64,000 nucleotides of DNA. Source: Pseudomonas khorasanensis. Its GTDB lineage: Bacteria; Pseudomonadota; Gammaproteobacteria; Pseudomonadales; Pseudomonadaceae. The notes beneath the pieces were generated by a model. The model saw nothing but the letters and a program-made list of their open reading frames with translations, made no database searches and was not told the origin of the DNA. Where the stretch lies: positions 1-64,000 of the forward strand of contig NZ_JABWQP020000001.1 in assembly GCF_014268505.2 (NCBI RefSeq), written 5' to 3'. The translations under genes were made by a program, and so were the position numbers. Positions 36,064-45,112 of the stretch are shown here, piece by piece (the stretch's first letter is position 1; every line of letters starts with the position of its first letter).

Positions 36064-36320
36064 GAATTTTTTCTCAAGGGCCCAAACGGTGATGTAACAC
36101 CGGCCAGCCAAAATGTAGGGAGCGACTATTGTTGTTCGGTGCCGGCTCAAAACCCTGAGCCAGAAAACCGCGGCCGACAGCGGCAACGTAAACGCGAAGG
36201 GCACTTTTTAGCCGATTAGCCCGTCGCATGCCAGTGGCGGCGCCGATTATGCCCCAACCGCTGGCCGGGAATGCCCAGCGCTCGGTTTTTAAATCAAATG
36301 TGCCATGGAGCATCACTGCA

Positions 36321-36929
36321 ATGAAGATCATTCCAACCTATCGTTCACGGCTACAGATCGCCTCTCTGCTGGTGTTCGCAACATTGTTGACCGCGTGCGG
36401 TATCAATAATATCCCGACCCTCGACGAACAGGCCAAAGCGGCGTGGGGCCAGGTGCAGAACCAGTATCAGCGCCGCGCCGATCTGATTCCCAATCTGGTG
36501 GAAACGGTAAAGGGCTACGCCGCGCACGAGCAGGAAACCCTGACCGCGGTTATTGAAGCGCGGGCCAAGGCGACATCGATTCAGGTCGATGCCAGCACCC
36601 TCGACAACCCCGAGAAGCTCAAGCAGTTCCAGCAAGCGCAGGATCAACTGACTGGCGCCCTTAGCCGCCTGATGGTGGTCTCGGAACGTTATCCGGATCT
36701 GAAGGCCAACCAGAATTTCCTCGCCCTGCAATCGCAACTCGAAGGCACGGAAAACCGCATCGCCGTGGCGCGTCGCGATTTCATTCTCGCGGTGCAGAAA
36801 TACAACACCGAGATCCGCACGTTTCCCGGTCGTCTCTGGCACAGCGTGATGTACAGCGACCTGCCGATGCGCGAAACCTTCGAAGCCACCACGCCCGGCG
36901 CGGAAAAGGCCCCGGAAGTGAAGTTCTGA
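36321..36929 (+). CDS. lemA: LemA-family lipoprotein
   Basis: 202 residues. A lipobox (LLTACG) ends the signal peptide. LemA blocks follow: QVQNQYQRRADLIPNLVETV, then ARAKAT and the C-terminal ARRDFILAVQKYNTEIRTFP. The fold is a long helical bundle. It is followed by two TPM-domain genes, a combination common in bacteria whose joint function is unclear (possibly envelope protein assembly or photosystem-repair-like turnover). GGAG lies about 11 bases before the ATG. Confidence 0.9.
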   Translation: MKIIPTYRSRLQIASLLVFATLLTACGINNIPTLDEQAKAAWGQVQNQYQRRADLIPNLVETVKGYAAHEQETLTAVIEARAKATSIQVDASTLDNPEKLKQFQQAQDQLTGALSRLMVVSERYPDLKANQNFLALQSQLEGTENRIAVARRDFILAVQKYNTEIRTFPGRLWHSVMYSDLPMRETFEATTPGAEKAPEVKF

Positions 36930-36942
36930 CTCGAGGTTGCCC

Positions 36943-37695
36943 ATGCGTGTGTTGAAACTGGGCCTGGTGTTGATGCTGTGGCTGTTCGCCGTCAGCGCGC
37001 AGGCCGAATTGACGTTCCCGGCGCTGAGCGGGCGCGTGGTCGATCAGGCGCAGATGCTTGAGCCATCGGTGCGTGCGCAACTGAGCCAGCAATTGCAGGC
37101 CCACGAACAGGCGACCGGCGAGCAGTTGGTGGTGGTCACGTTGCCGAATCTGCAAGGCACCACCATCGAGGACTTCGGTGTTCAGCTCGGTCGACACTGG
37201 GGCATCGGGCAGAAAGACAAAAACAACGGTGCCCTGCTGATCGTCGCCCGTGACGAGCGCAAACTGCGTATCGAAGTCGGTTATGGTCTGGAGGACCGAC
37301 TGACTGATGCCCAGTCTTCGGTGATCATCCATCAGGTCATTACCCCGGCATTCAAGGCCGGTAACTTCAGCAAAGGCATCACGGATGGCGTCGCGGCGAT
37401 GCTGGTGGTGCTGGGTGGCAATCCGCTGGACGAACCGTCGACCGTGTACGAATCCAGCGGCGACCCGGCCGATGATTTCATTTCGCGGCATCCGGCGCTG
37501 TTCATGTTTCTGGTGATGTTGTTCATCCTGACGGTGTTTGTCTGCCAGATGCTCGGTATCCTTCCCGCCGGCCGTGGCGGCTCCGGTGGCGGTGGAGGCT
37601 TCGGCGGTGGAGGTTTTGGGGGCGGCGGTGGAGGCGGGGGCTTCAGCGGTGGCGGGGGCAGTTTCGGCGGCGGCGGTTCGTCCGGCGGCTGGTGA
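36943..37695 (+). CDS. TPM-domain membrane protein with Gly-rich tail (YgcG type)
   Basis: 250 residues: signal peptide; TPM domain (GRVVDQAQMLEPSVRAQLSQ to VGYGLEDRLTDAQSSVI); one membrane helix (PALFMFLVMLFILTVFVCQM); and a cytoplasmic tail of about 45 residues made almost only of Gly with Ser and Phe. The start ATG at 36943 has GAGG upstream. It lies 13 bases behind lemA. The tail is typical of this family; its role is not known. Confidence 0.9.
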   Translation: MRVLKLGLVLMLWLFAVSAQAELTFPALSGRVVDQAQMLEPSVRAQLSQQLQAHEQATGEQLVVVTLPNLQGTTIEDFGVQLGRHWGIGQKDKNNGALLIVARDERKLRIEVGYGLEDRLTDAQSSVIIHQVITPAFKAGNFSKGITDGVAAMLVVLGGNPLDEPSTVYESSGDPADDFISRHPALFMFLVMLFILTVFVCQMLGILPAGRGGSGGGGGFGGGGFGGGGGGGGFSGGGGSFGGGGSSGGW

Positions 37696-37728
37696 GATCA
37701 AAAGAACAATGAGCAGGCATTTTTCAAC

Positions 37729-38346
37729 ATGGCATTACTGACTGAACACGAACAACGCAAAGTCGCCGAGGCAATCGCGCGGGTCGAGCGTGACACTGAC
37801 GCCGAACTCGTTACGGTGCTCGCCGCCCGCGCTGACGACTACGCGTACATCCCGCTTTTGTGGGCCAGCCTGCTGGCGCTGGTGCTGCCGGGCATCGTGC
37901 ATTACCTCACCGGCTGGTTGACCCTGCGCAGCCTTTTGCTGGTGCAATGGGGCATGTTCATCGTTTTGTGCCTGCTGTTTCGTCTGCCCAGTATCACCAC
38001 CCACCTTATCCCGCGCCGGGTTCGCCACTGGCGAGCGTCGAATCTGGCGCGACGGCAGTTCCTGGAGCAGAACCTGCACCACACCGTGGGCAGCACCGGC
38101 ATGCTGATTTTTGTCTGCGAGGCTGAGCGCTATGTGGAGATTCTGGTCGATGAGGGGATTTCCAGCCGGCTGGATAACAAGAACTGGGATGCGATTGTTG
38201 CCGCGTTTACCGAACAGGTGAGGCAGGGGCGAACGCTGGAGGGGTTTGTGACGTGCGTTGAGGCGTGTGGCGAATTGCTGAAAGTGCATGTGCCGGTGAC
38301 GCAGGTGCGCAACGAGTTGCCGAATAGGTTGGTGGTTCTGGGGTAG
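37729..38346 (+). CDS. TPM-domain protein with internal membrane helices
   Basis: 205 residues. The TPM domain is split by two hydrophobic segments (IPLLWASLLALVLPGIVHYL and LLLVQWGMFIVLCLLF), the arrangement seen in the second TPM protein of lemA clusters. The conserved tail reads GMLIFVCEAERYVEILVDEGI then WDAIVAAFTEQVRQGR. There is no signal peptide. It is the third gene of the lemA-TPM-TPM set, 33 bases after its neighbour, and is followed by an inverted repeat. Confidence 0.85.
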   Translation: MALLTEHEQRKVAEAIARVERDTDAELVTVLAARADDYAYIPLLWASLLALVLPGIVHYLTGWLTLRSLLLVQWGMFIVLCLLFRLPSITTHLIPRRVRHWRASNLARRQFLEQNLHHTVGSTGMLIFVCEAERYVEILVDEGISSRLDNKNWDAIVAAFTEQVRQGRTLEGFVTCVEACGELLKVHVPVTQVRNELPNRLVVLG

Positions 38347-38444
38347 ATCAAAAGATCGTCCGAAAGCAACCCGAGCCTTCGGCAGGTCCTACAATTGGAA
38401 TGCGTTCTCCTGTAGAAGCTGCCGAAGGCTGCGATCTTTTGATT
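38346..38444. repeat. Inverted repeat, GCTGCCGAAGGCTGCGATC family (diverged)
   Basis: GATCAAAAGATCG...GAGCCTTCGGCAGG at 38346-38386 is mirrored by GAAGCTGCCGAAGGCTGCGATCTTTTGATT-type sequence ending at 38444. The left arm has decayed relative to the copy at 30218. Confidence 0.8.
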
Positions 38445-38536
38445 TTCGCCGTTCGGTAAATTAGGGCGTGTCCCCACCCCCCATCGGCCCTAAAATGGTC
38501 GCCATTCCCGATTTCGCCCGTTCGAGGCCGTTTTTC

Positions 38537-39763
38537 ATGTCCGTTACCGCTCCTGCCGCGCCGTCCGCCAAACCGGCGCCCGATCAACATGCCCAGTTCC
38601 TCGAGCTGCTGCAAACCAGTCTCGACGACAGCGGTTTCATCAAACTGGTGCTCGCCAAATACGTCGGTGAAGAGGCGGATCTGCAGCGGGTCATCATCAA
38701 ACCGGTGACAGTCAAGGCGCAGCCGTGCCTGTCCTTCGTCTATCGCTACAAGACCCGCGACATCACCAAGAATCTGCCGCTCAATGACGGCGTGGCCCTG
38801 ATTGCCGGGCTGTTGCCGACCTCATTCAAAAATGCGCACTTGCTGGCATTGACCGACGAAGCGCAGCTGGAATACAGCAAAAAGGGCAAGAGTTCGCTGT
38901 TCAAAAGCAAACCTCAGCAATTGCGCGAAGCGCCGTCCGCCGAGCACAACCGCGAGAAAAACCGTTTCCTCGAACTGAACCGGCCGTTCCTCAAGGACCT
39001 TGGCGTGACCAACGCTCAGCATGAGCTGATCCCGGCGATGTCGCGCAAGTGGAAGCAGATCAACAAGTTCATCGAAGTATTCAGCCATGCCTTGACCACT
39101 TCGCCGCTGGCGCTGGACAAACCGGTGCGTGTCGCCGATTTCGGTTCGGGCAAGGGTTACCTGACGTTCGCCATTCACGATTACCTGCGCAACACCTTGA
39201 AGGCCGAGGGCGAAGTCACCGGCGTCGAGCTGCGCGAAGAAATGGTCAACCTGTGCAACGCAGCCGCGGCGAAGCTGGAGCATCCGGGGCTGGTGTTCAA
39301 GTGCGGTGACGTGCGCACCGTGGCGCCAAGCGAGCTGGACGTGATGATCGCCCTGCATGCCTGCGACATCGCCACTGACTACGCGATTCACACCGGCATT
39401 CGCTCGGGCGCCTCGATCATCATGTGCTCGCCGTGCTGTCACAAACAGATCCGCCTGCAGATCCAGAGCCCGGCGCTGCTCAAGCCGATGCTGCAATACG
39501 GCCTGCACCTCGGTCAGCAGGCCGAAATGGTCACCGACAGCTTGCGTGCGTTGTTTCTCGAGGCCAGTGGCTACGAGACCAAGGTCTTCGAATTCATCTC
39601 GCTGGAACACACCAACAAGAACAAGATGATCCTGGCGGTGAAGCGCGCCGAGCCGGTCAATCCGGCGCAGCTGTTGGCGAAGATCGAGGAACTGAAAGCG
39701 TTCTACCAGATCAGCGAGCACTGCCTGGAAACCTTGCTGCGTGCCGACGGCTATCTGCAGTGA
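38537..39763 (+). CDS. SAM-dependent methyltransferase, Methyltransf_32 / GSTCD-like
   Basis: 408 residues. An N-terminal domain of about 165 residues precedes a Rossmann methyltransferase with DFGSGKGYLTFAIHDYL as SAM motif and GVELREEMVNLCN as the acidic loop. The Cys-rich MCSPCCHKQI after IALHACDIATDYAI is typical of the family that includes the animal GSTCD C-terminal domain. I infer an RNA or protein substrate but cannot name it. The start ATG at 38537 is chosen because upstream text is not protein-like. Confidence 0.78.
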   Translation: MSVTAPAAPSAKPAPDQHAQFLELLQTSLDDSGFIKLVLAKYVGEEADLQRVIIKPVTVKAQPCLSFVYRYKTRDITKNLPLNDGVALIAGLLPTSFKNAHLLALTDEAQLEYSKKGKSSLFKSKPQQLREAPSAEHNREKNRFLELNRPFLKDLGVTNAQHELIPAMSRKWKQINKFIEVFSHALTTSPLALDKPVRVADFGSGKGYLTFAIHDYLRNTLKAEGEVTGVELREEMVNLCNAAAAKLEHPGLVFKCGDVRTVAPSELDVMIALHACDIATDYAIHTGIRSGASIIMCSPCCHKQIRLQIQSPALLKPMLQYGLHLGQQAEMVTDSLRALFLEASGYETKVFEFISLEHTNKNKMILAVKRAEPVNPAQLLAKIEELKAFYQISEHCLETLLRADGYLQ

Positions 39764-39768
39764 GAGGC

Positions 39769-39858
39769 AGCTTCAAGCTTCAAGCGGCAAGTTGAAGCAT
39801 GACGCTGGTGTGCCTGATTTGGGTGATCTTGCTTTTCTGAAGCTTGAAGCTTGCAGCG
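39769..39858. repeat. Inverted repeat, AGCTTCAAGCTTCAAG family
   Basis: CAGCTTCAAGCTTCAAGCGG at the left is mirrored by TGAAGCTTGAAGCTTGCAGC at the right end, just behind a stop codon. Each arm is itself made of two copies of AAGCTTCA-like octamers. It may act as a terminator. Confidence 0.8.
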
Positions 39859-39945
39859 AAAAAAACCGATCATCTGTGACAGACTGCGGGCGCTGGTCTT
39901 TACTCTGAAGCGCGAGATCTCTCAATCGCCCCAGGAGAAACAGAC

Positions 39946-40290
39946 ATGTCCGGATGGTACGAAGTGAGCAAAAGCAGCAACGGCCAATTCAGGTTCGTGT
40001 TGAAAGCGGCGAACGCCGAAACGATTTTGACCAGCGAGCTTTACAGCACCCGCGCCGGTGCCGACGGCGGCATCGCTTCGGTTCAGACCAACAGTCCGCT
40101 TGACGACCGATACGAGAAGAAATCGACGAAGGACGGCCATCCGTACTTCAACCTCAAGGCTGCCAATCACCAGGTCATCGGCAGCAGCGAGTCGTATTCC
40201 TCGGACGGCGCCTGTGACAAGGGCATCGCCAGCGTGAAGGCCAACGGTGCGACCAAAGTCATCAAGGACAAGACCTTGCTTGTCCTCTGA
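39946..40290 (+). CDS. YegP-family protein with two DUF1508 repeats
   Basis: 114 residues, two tandem repeats of about 50 residues: GWYEVSKSSNGQFRFVLKAA with TILTSELY, and KKSTKDGHPYFNLKAANHQV with IGSSESY. The repeat is a small beta-sheet/helix unit of unknown function, often found in one or two copies. AGGAGA precedes the ATG. It stands alone between an inverted repeat and a convergent gene. Confidence 0.9.
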   Translation: MSGWYEVSKSSNGQFRFVLKAANAETILTSELYSTRAGADGGIASVQTNSPLDDRYEKKSTKDGHPYFNLKAANHQVIGSSESYSSDGACDKGIASVKANGATKVIKDKTLLVL

Positions 40291-40368
40291 GCTCAGAGCA
40301 CGAGCCTTGAAAAATTCAATTGATCGCCCGATCACGGCCCGAGCCTCGGACGATCTTTTGATCTTGCT

Positions 40369-41388
40369 TCAAACCTCGACCGGCACCGACAACTTCGAAC
40401 TGCCCAGCGCATGCGTCTTCGCGTCGAAAAATCGCAACTGAGCCCCCGTCCCCTCAAACACCTTTGCATAGTGCCGCTTCTGGTGCTGCACAAACGCGGC
40501 GCTGCGCGGATAAATCGAGATTGCCACAACCTTCGGTTTCGCCAACTGCAGCGCCCGAACAATGTGCGCATCCTGCTCGCCCAATGCATGACCGAAGACG
40601 CACAGACTGTCGCCATGCCCTGACAACTGCTGATAACAGAACGACAGATAATCCGAACTGCGAATGGTTTTGAGCTTGTCGACGCTCGGCCCTTCGGTGA
40701 CGAACAGCGGCACGTCATCCAGCGTCTTGATGGTGTTGTTAATGGCAAAACTGCCGAGCAAGGTGCCCTCGGTCGAGGTCAGTTTGCGCGCGGTGCCGTC
40801 CTGATTGCGCACCAGATGCAGGCCGCCGTGCAGGTACAACAAACGCGGCTTGTCCGTGGCACTTCGGCCCAGGTCGAAACTGGCGTCCGGGCCGTTGAAC
40901 AGATCGTCAATGAGCTCGCCCGGGTGTTGCAGCGCCCAATAATTGAGCAGGTCGTAATTGGTGGTAAACACCGTGCGATAGCGCGCCAGTTCTGCATTCA
41001 GCACCGTCAGGGTCGAAGGCTGTACCAGCCGCCACGGAATGTGCACCGCGTGCACCGTGTTGATCAGCGCTTCCTTGATCGCGTAATAGCGATTGCGCGG
41101 CGCCGCCGAGCTGACGGCCAGCGCCTTGTTGACCCGGCTGGTGGTTTTCAGGGCGCCGAGCACTTGCTCGAAACTGCGCGTGCGCATCGCATCGAACACC
41201 GCCAGTTCCGATGGGCTCAGCGGTTTCTCTTCCACCGTGCGCGCGTTTTCGAACAGCGACTCGTAGCCGAAATCATCCCAGACCGCACGGCTGGCGCCAT
41301 TGCCCACCAGCAAGCCGTTGAAATCGGTTGCGGCGCGCAGGGCGTTCCAGTCTTCGAGGGTGGCGTCGACGTGCAGAAAATCGGTCAT
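40369..41388 (-). CDS. DUF4917 protein with SIR2-like motifs
   Basis: 339 residues, no signal peptide. The motif order is that of SIR2-like nucleotide-binding domains: GNGAS (29-33), RTVFTTNYDLL (138-148), YLHGGLH (185-191), then CVFGHALGEQDAHIVRAL (263-280). SIR2-like domains of this bacterial type include NAD-hydrolysing defence effectors, but DUF4917 members are also common as lone genes of unknown role. No second defence gene is adjacent; neighbours are a YegP protein and a divergent alcohol dehydrogenase. A catalytic His equivalent to sirtuins could not be fixed. Confidence 0.75.
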   Translation of the reverse strand: MTDFLHVDATLEDWNALRAATDFNGLLVGNGASRAVWDDFGYESLFENARTVEEKPLSPSELAVFDAMRTRSFEQVLGALKTTSRVNKALAVSSAAPRNRYYAIKEALINTVHAVHIPWRLVQPSTLTVLNAELARYRTVFTTNYDLLNYWALQHPGELIDDLFNGPDASFDLGRSATDKPRLLYLHGGLHLVRNQDGTARKLTSTEGTLLGSFAINNTIKTLDDVPLFVTEGPSVDKLKTIRSSDYLSFCYQQLSGHGDSLCVFGHALGEQDAHIVRALQLAKPKVVAISIYPRSAAFVQHQKRHYAKVFEGTGAQLRFFDAKTHALGSSKLSVPVEV

Positions 41389-41542
41389 TGCGTGGGCGGT
41401 CTCAAAACAAGGGGCAGATGGACGGTGACTTTATCACGAGCGGACATTGAGCCAGATCAACATTGGCCGTGACCGATCGGTCGATCCTGTGTGTATCCGC
41501 CGGATGGCAACTGCCGATCCGGCCTCAGTCAGGAGACACGCG

Positions 41543-42691
41543 ATGAGCAGCACCTTCTTCATTCCAGCGGTCAACATCATGGGCAACGGCTGCCTGGACG
41601 AAGCCATGGTCGCGATTCGTAATTATGGTTTTCATAAGGCGCTGATCGTCACCGACAGCGGTTTGGCCAAGGCCGGCGTGGCCGCAATGATTGCCGAGAA
41701 ACTGGGGATGCAGGACATCGACTCGGTGATTTTCGACGGTGCGAAAGCGAACCCGAGCACGGCCAATGTCGAGTCGGGGCTGGGGCTGTTGAAAGAAAGT
41801 GGCTGCGATTTCGTCGTGTCGCTCGGCGGTGGTTCGCCGCACGACTGCGCCAAAGGTATCGCCCTGTGCGCGACCAACGGAGGGCAGATTGGCGATTACG
41901 AAGGCGTCGATCGATCAAGCAAGCCGCAACTGCCGCTGATTGCCATCAACACCACCGCCGGTACCGCCAGCGAAATGACCCGTTTCTGCATCATCACCGA
42001 TGAATCGCGCCACGTAAAAATGGCTATCGTCGACCGCAACGTTACGCCGCTGCTGTCGGTCAACGACCCTGAGCTGATGGTCGCGATGCCCAAGGGCCTG
42101 ACCGCCGCCACCGGCATGGACGCGCTGACCCACGCCATCGAAGCCTACGTCTCGACCGCCGCCAACCCGATCACCGACGCCTGCGCCCTGAAGGCAATGA
42201 CCCTGATCAGCAACAACCTGCGCCTGGCTGTGCGCGACGGCACTGACCTTGTGGCGCGGGAAAACATGGCCTACGCGCAGTTTCTCGCGGGCATGGCGTT
42301 CAACAATGCCTCGCTCGGTTTTGTCCACGCCATGGCGCACCAGTTGGGCGGCTACTACGACTTGCCTCACGGAGTCTGCAATGCCGTGCTGCTGCCGCAT
42401 GTGCAGAGTTTCAATGCGCTGGTTTGCGCTGACCGGCTGAGGGATGTGGCGCACGCCATGGGCGCGGACATTCGTGGTTTCAGCGCGGAGGAGGGCGCGC
42501 AAGCGGCGATTCATGCGATTCGCAGTCTGGCCAAAGACGTCGGGATTCCAGGCGGTTTGAGAGAGCTTGGCGCCAGGCTCAACGATATTCCGATCCTCGC
42601 TGCCAATGCGCTGAAAGACGCCTGCGGATTGACCAATCCACGGGCGGCGGATCAGCGTCAGATCGAAGAGATTTTTCGCAACGCGTTCTGA
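41543..42691 (+). CDS. Iron-type (group III) alcohol dehydrogenase
   Basis: 382 residues, NAD(P)-dependent, YiaY/AdhB/ErcA-like. Seen: NAD-binding [14 protein letters not shown], then [15 protein letters not shown], and the metal ligands Asp193 and His197 ([11 protein letters not shown]), His262 ([11 protein letters not shown]) and His276 (DLPHGVCNA), all intact. The start ATG at 41543 has AGGAGA. It lies 68 bases before a LysR gene on the same strand; whether it belongs to the following catabolic set is open. The substrate is unknown, probably a short-chain or aryl alcohol. Confidence 0.92.
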   Translation: MSSTFFIPAVNIMGNGCLDEAMVAIRNYGFHKALIVTDSGLAKAGVAAMIAEKLGMQDIDSVIFDGAKANPSTANVESGLGLLKESGCDFVVSLGGGSPHDCAKGIALCATNGGQIGDYEGVDRSSKPQLPLIAINTTAGTASEMTRFCIITDESRHVKMAIVDRNVTPLLSVNDPELMVAMPKGLTAATGMDALTHAIEAYVSTAANPITDACALKAMTLISNNLRLAVRDGTDLVARENMAYAQFLAGMAFNNASLGFVHAMAHQLGGYYDLPHGVCNAVLLPHVQSFNALVCADRLRDVAHAMGADIRGFSAEEGAQAAIHAIRSLAKDVGIPGGLRELGARLNDIPILAANALKDACGLTNPRAADQRQIEEIFRNAF

Positions 42692-42759
42692 AACGGGCAC
42701 AGCGGTGGCGAACCGCGTTATCCTCGACGCCCGTTTGCGCCACCACCGTCGAGTCTCGC

Positions 42760-43665
42760 ATGCTGCAAAAAAGCCTGATCCGCCGCCTCGATCTGATCAC
42801 CCTGCAGCTGTTTGTCGCCGTGCATGAAGAGGGCACGCTGACCCGTGCGGCTGCACGCGAAGCCATTGCAGTGTCGGCGGCAAGCAAGCGTCTGATGGAG
42901 CTGGAGGAGGCGTTGGGCATCAGTCTGTTCGTGCGTCAGGCCAAGGGGATGACCCTGACCCCGGCTGGCGAGACGCTGCTGCACCATGCACGACAGATGT
43001 TGTTCAACATGGAAAAAATGGGCCTGGAGCTGGGCGAGCACAGCCACGGCATACGCGGCTACGTGCGCATGCTGGCAAACCTGTCGGCGATCATTGAATT
43101 TCTTCCCGAGGACTTGCGCGACTTTTCCGCTCGGCATCCGCAGGTCAAGACCGATCTTGAAGAGCGACCCAGCGCCGGGGTGATTCAAGGGGTGCTCGAC
43201 GGGGTCGCGGATCTCGGCATCTGCTCCAGCGACAGCGACATCAAAGGCCTGCACAGCGTGCTGTACCGGCCGGACAAACTGGTCGTGGTGATGTTGCCGG
43301 AACATCCGCTGGCGCGGCGTGAATCCGTCACCTTCAGTGAAACCCTGGACAGCGACTACGTCGGTTTGCACGCGGCCAGTTCAATCAACATGCGCACGCA
43401 CGCGGCGGCGCGGCAGGCCGGGAAAGTCTTGCGCATTCGCATTCATGTGCCCGGGTTCGACGCGGTCTGCCGGATGGTTCAGGCGAACATGGGCATCGGC
43501 ATTCTGCCGCAGCGCGCGTATGAGTTATTCGGTCAGGCGCTGGGGTTGCATGCCGTGCCTCTGACGGATGCCTGGTCGGATCGGACGTTGATCGTGGTGG
43601 TGCGCGATGAGACCGGCCTGTCGCCGGTGAGCCGGATGTTGTTTGAGCATTTGCGCGGCCGGTAG
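42760..43665 (+). CDS. LysR-family transcriptional regulator
   Basis: 301 residues. The N-terminal winged helix reads LITLQLFVAVHEEGTLTRAA then AASKRLMELEEALGISLFVR, followed by a periplasmic-binding-like effector domain (VLDGVADLGICSSDSDIKGL). The start ATG at 42760 is followed at once by the DNA-binding domain. It lies on the same strand as the CoA-transferase, lyase and transporter genes downstream, beyond a REP pair, and is the obvious candidate to regulate them. The usual divergent arrangement is absent. Confidence 0.9.
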   Translation: MLQKSLIRRLDLITLQLFVAVHEEGTLTRAAAREAIAVSAASKRLMELEEALGISLFVRQAKGMTLTPAGETLLHHARQMLFNMEKMGLELGEHSHGIRGYVRMLANLSAIIEFLPEDLRDFSARHPQVKTDLEERPSAGVIQGVLDGVADLGICSSDSDIKGLHSVLYRPDKLVVVMLPEHPLARRESVTFSETLDSDYVGLHAASSINMRTHAAARQAGKVLRIRIHVPGFDAVCRMVQANMGIGILPQRAYELFGQALGLHAVPLTDAWSDRTLIVVVRDETGLSPVSRMLFEHLRGR

Positions 43666-43689
43666 ATCTCGATTGCTGCTGATGGCCTC

Positions 43690-43780
43690 TTCGCGAGCAG
43701 GCTCGCTCCCACATTGAGCTTGTGTGAACTCAGAGTTTGAAACCACCACAAAACCCTGTGGGAGCGAGCCTGCTCGCGAA
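43690..43780. repeat. REP pair
   Basis: TTCGCGAGCAGGCTCGCTCC and the inverted GTGGGAGCGAGCCTGCTCGC with a 46-base spacer, between the LysR gene and the CoA-transferase. Confidence 0.92.
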
Positions 43781-43918
43781 GGCGGCCCGGAACTCATCGC
43801 GGGATCACTCTGGAGCGTTCGCATTTCGCGAACGCTCATTGCCGAGAGAAGGTTGGATTCACCGATCATCGTTCCTCTAGCCTTGGCGACAAATTCCAAG
43901 AACAAGAGGTACCCCGCG

Positions 43919-45112
43919 ATGACTGCCCCGTTGAGTGCGATCAAAGTGATTGAAATCGGCACCCTGATCGCCGCGCCGTTTGCCGCGCGAATACTGGCCG
44001 AGTTCGGCGCCGAGGTGATCAAGATCGAAGCCCTGGGTCAGGGCGACCCGCTGCGCAAATGGCGCAAGATGCACGAAGGCACGTCGCTGTGGTGGTACCT
44101 GCAATCGCGCAACAAAAAATCCCTGGCGCTCAATCTCAAATCCACTGAAGGCATCGAACTGGTCAAGCAACTGGCCCGCGACGCCGACGTCATCATCGAA
44201 AACCTGCGCCCCGGTGCGCTGGAAAAACTCGGTTTGGGCTGGGATGTCCTCCACGCGCTGAACCCCAATCTCACCCTCGTGCGCATTTCCGGTTACGGCC
44301 AGACAGGCCCTTACCGCGATCGCCCGGGTTTTGGTGCGATCGGTGAAGCCATGGGCGGCATTCGCTACACCACCGGCACCCCCGGTTCGCCACCGGCGCG
44401 GGTCGGCGTCAGCCTTGGTGATTCACTGGCGTCGTTGCATGCCGTGATCGGGGCATTGATGTCGCTGTTGCGGGTCAAGACCGGGAAGGGCGACGGGCAG
44501 ATTGTGGATGTATCGCTGGCCGAAAGCGTGTTCAACGTCATGGAAAGTCTGGTACCGGAATACGACATGTTCGGCCACGTCCGCGAACGCAGCGGCGGCG
44601 CCTTGCCCGGCATCGCGCCCTCCAATACTTACCTCACGGCCGACGGCGCCTACGTGGTGATTGCCGGCAACAGCGATCCGATCTACAAGCGCCTCATGCA
44701 CACCATCGGCCGCTCTGATCTGGCCGATGCAGAAGAATTCGCCCACAACGATGGTCGGGCCGCCAAGAGCGGATTGCTCGATGCGGCTATCACTCACTGG
44801 ACCAGCAGCCTGCCGATCGACGAGGTACTGGCCGCCCTCGAAGCTGCTGAAGTGCCGGCCGGGCGCATCTATTCAGTGGCTGACATCGTCGCCGATCCGC
44901 ATTATCAGGCGCGGGACATGCTGCTCAATGCCGAACTGCCCGGCGGCGCCACGGTGCAAATGCCCGGCATCGTCCCGAAACTTTCGCAAACCCCCGGCGG
45001 GGTGAACTGGTCCGGGCCAACTTTGGGCCAGCACACTGGCGATATTCTCGCGGGTCTGGGCCTGACTGAACTAGACATTGAGCGCCTGAAAAAGCAGGGG
45101 GTGGTGCAATGA
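43919..45112 (+). CDS. CaiB/BaiF family (type III) CoA-transferase
   Basis: 397 residues. The opening KVIEIGTLIAAPFAARILAEFGAEVIKIE and the middle DRPGFGAIGEAMGG are family hallmarks (first motif given in part), and the catalytic Asp is Asp168 (SLGDSLAS). It moves CoA between an acyl-CoA and a free carboxylate. The start ATG at 43919 has AAGAGG. Its stop overlaps the lyase start (ATGA), so I infer that it activates the acid that the lyase then splits. Candidate acids are 3-hydroxy-3-methylglutarate or a citramalate-like compound. Confidence 0.9.
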   Translation: MTAPLSAIKVIEIGTLIAAPFAARILAEFGAEVIKIEALGQGDPLRKWRKMHEGTSLWWYLQSRNKKSLALNLKSTEGIELVKQLARDADVIIENLRPGALEKLGLGWDVLHALNPNLTLVRISGYGQTGPYRDRPGFGAIGEAMGGIRYTTGTPGSPPARVGVSLGDSLASLHAVIGALMSLLRVKTGKGDGQIVDVSLAESVFNVMESLVPEYDMFGHVRERSGGALPGIAPSNTYLTADGAYVVIAGNSDPIYKRLMHTIGRSDLADAEEFAHNDGRAAKSGLLDAAITHWTSSLPIDEVLAALEAAEVPAGRIYSVADIVADPHYQARDMLLNAELPGGATVQMPGIVPKLSQTPGGVNWSGPTLGQHTGDILAGLGLTELDIERLKKQGVVQ

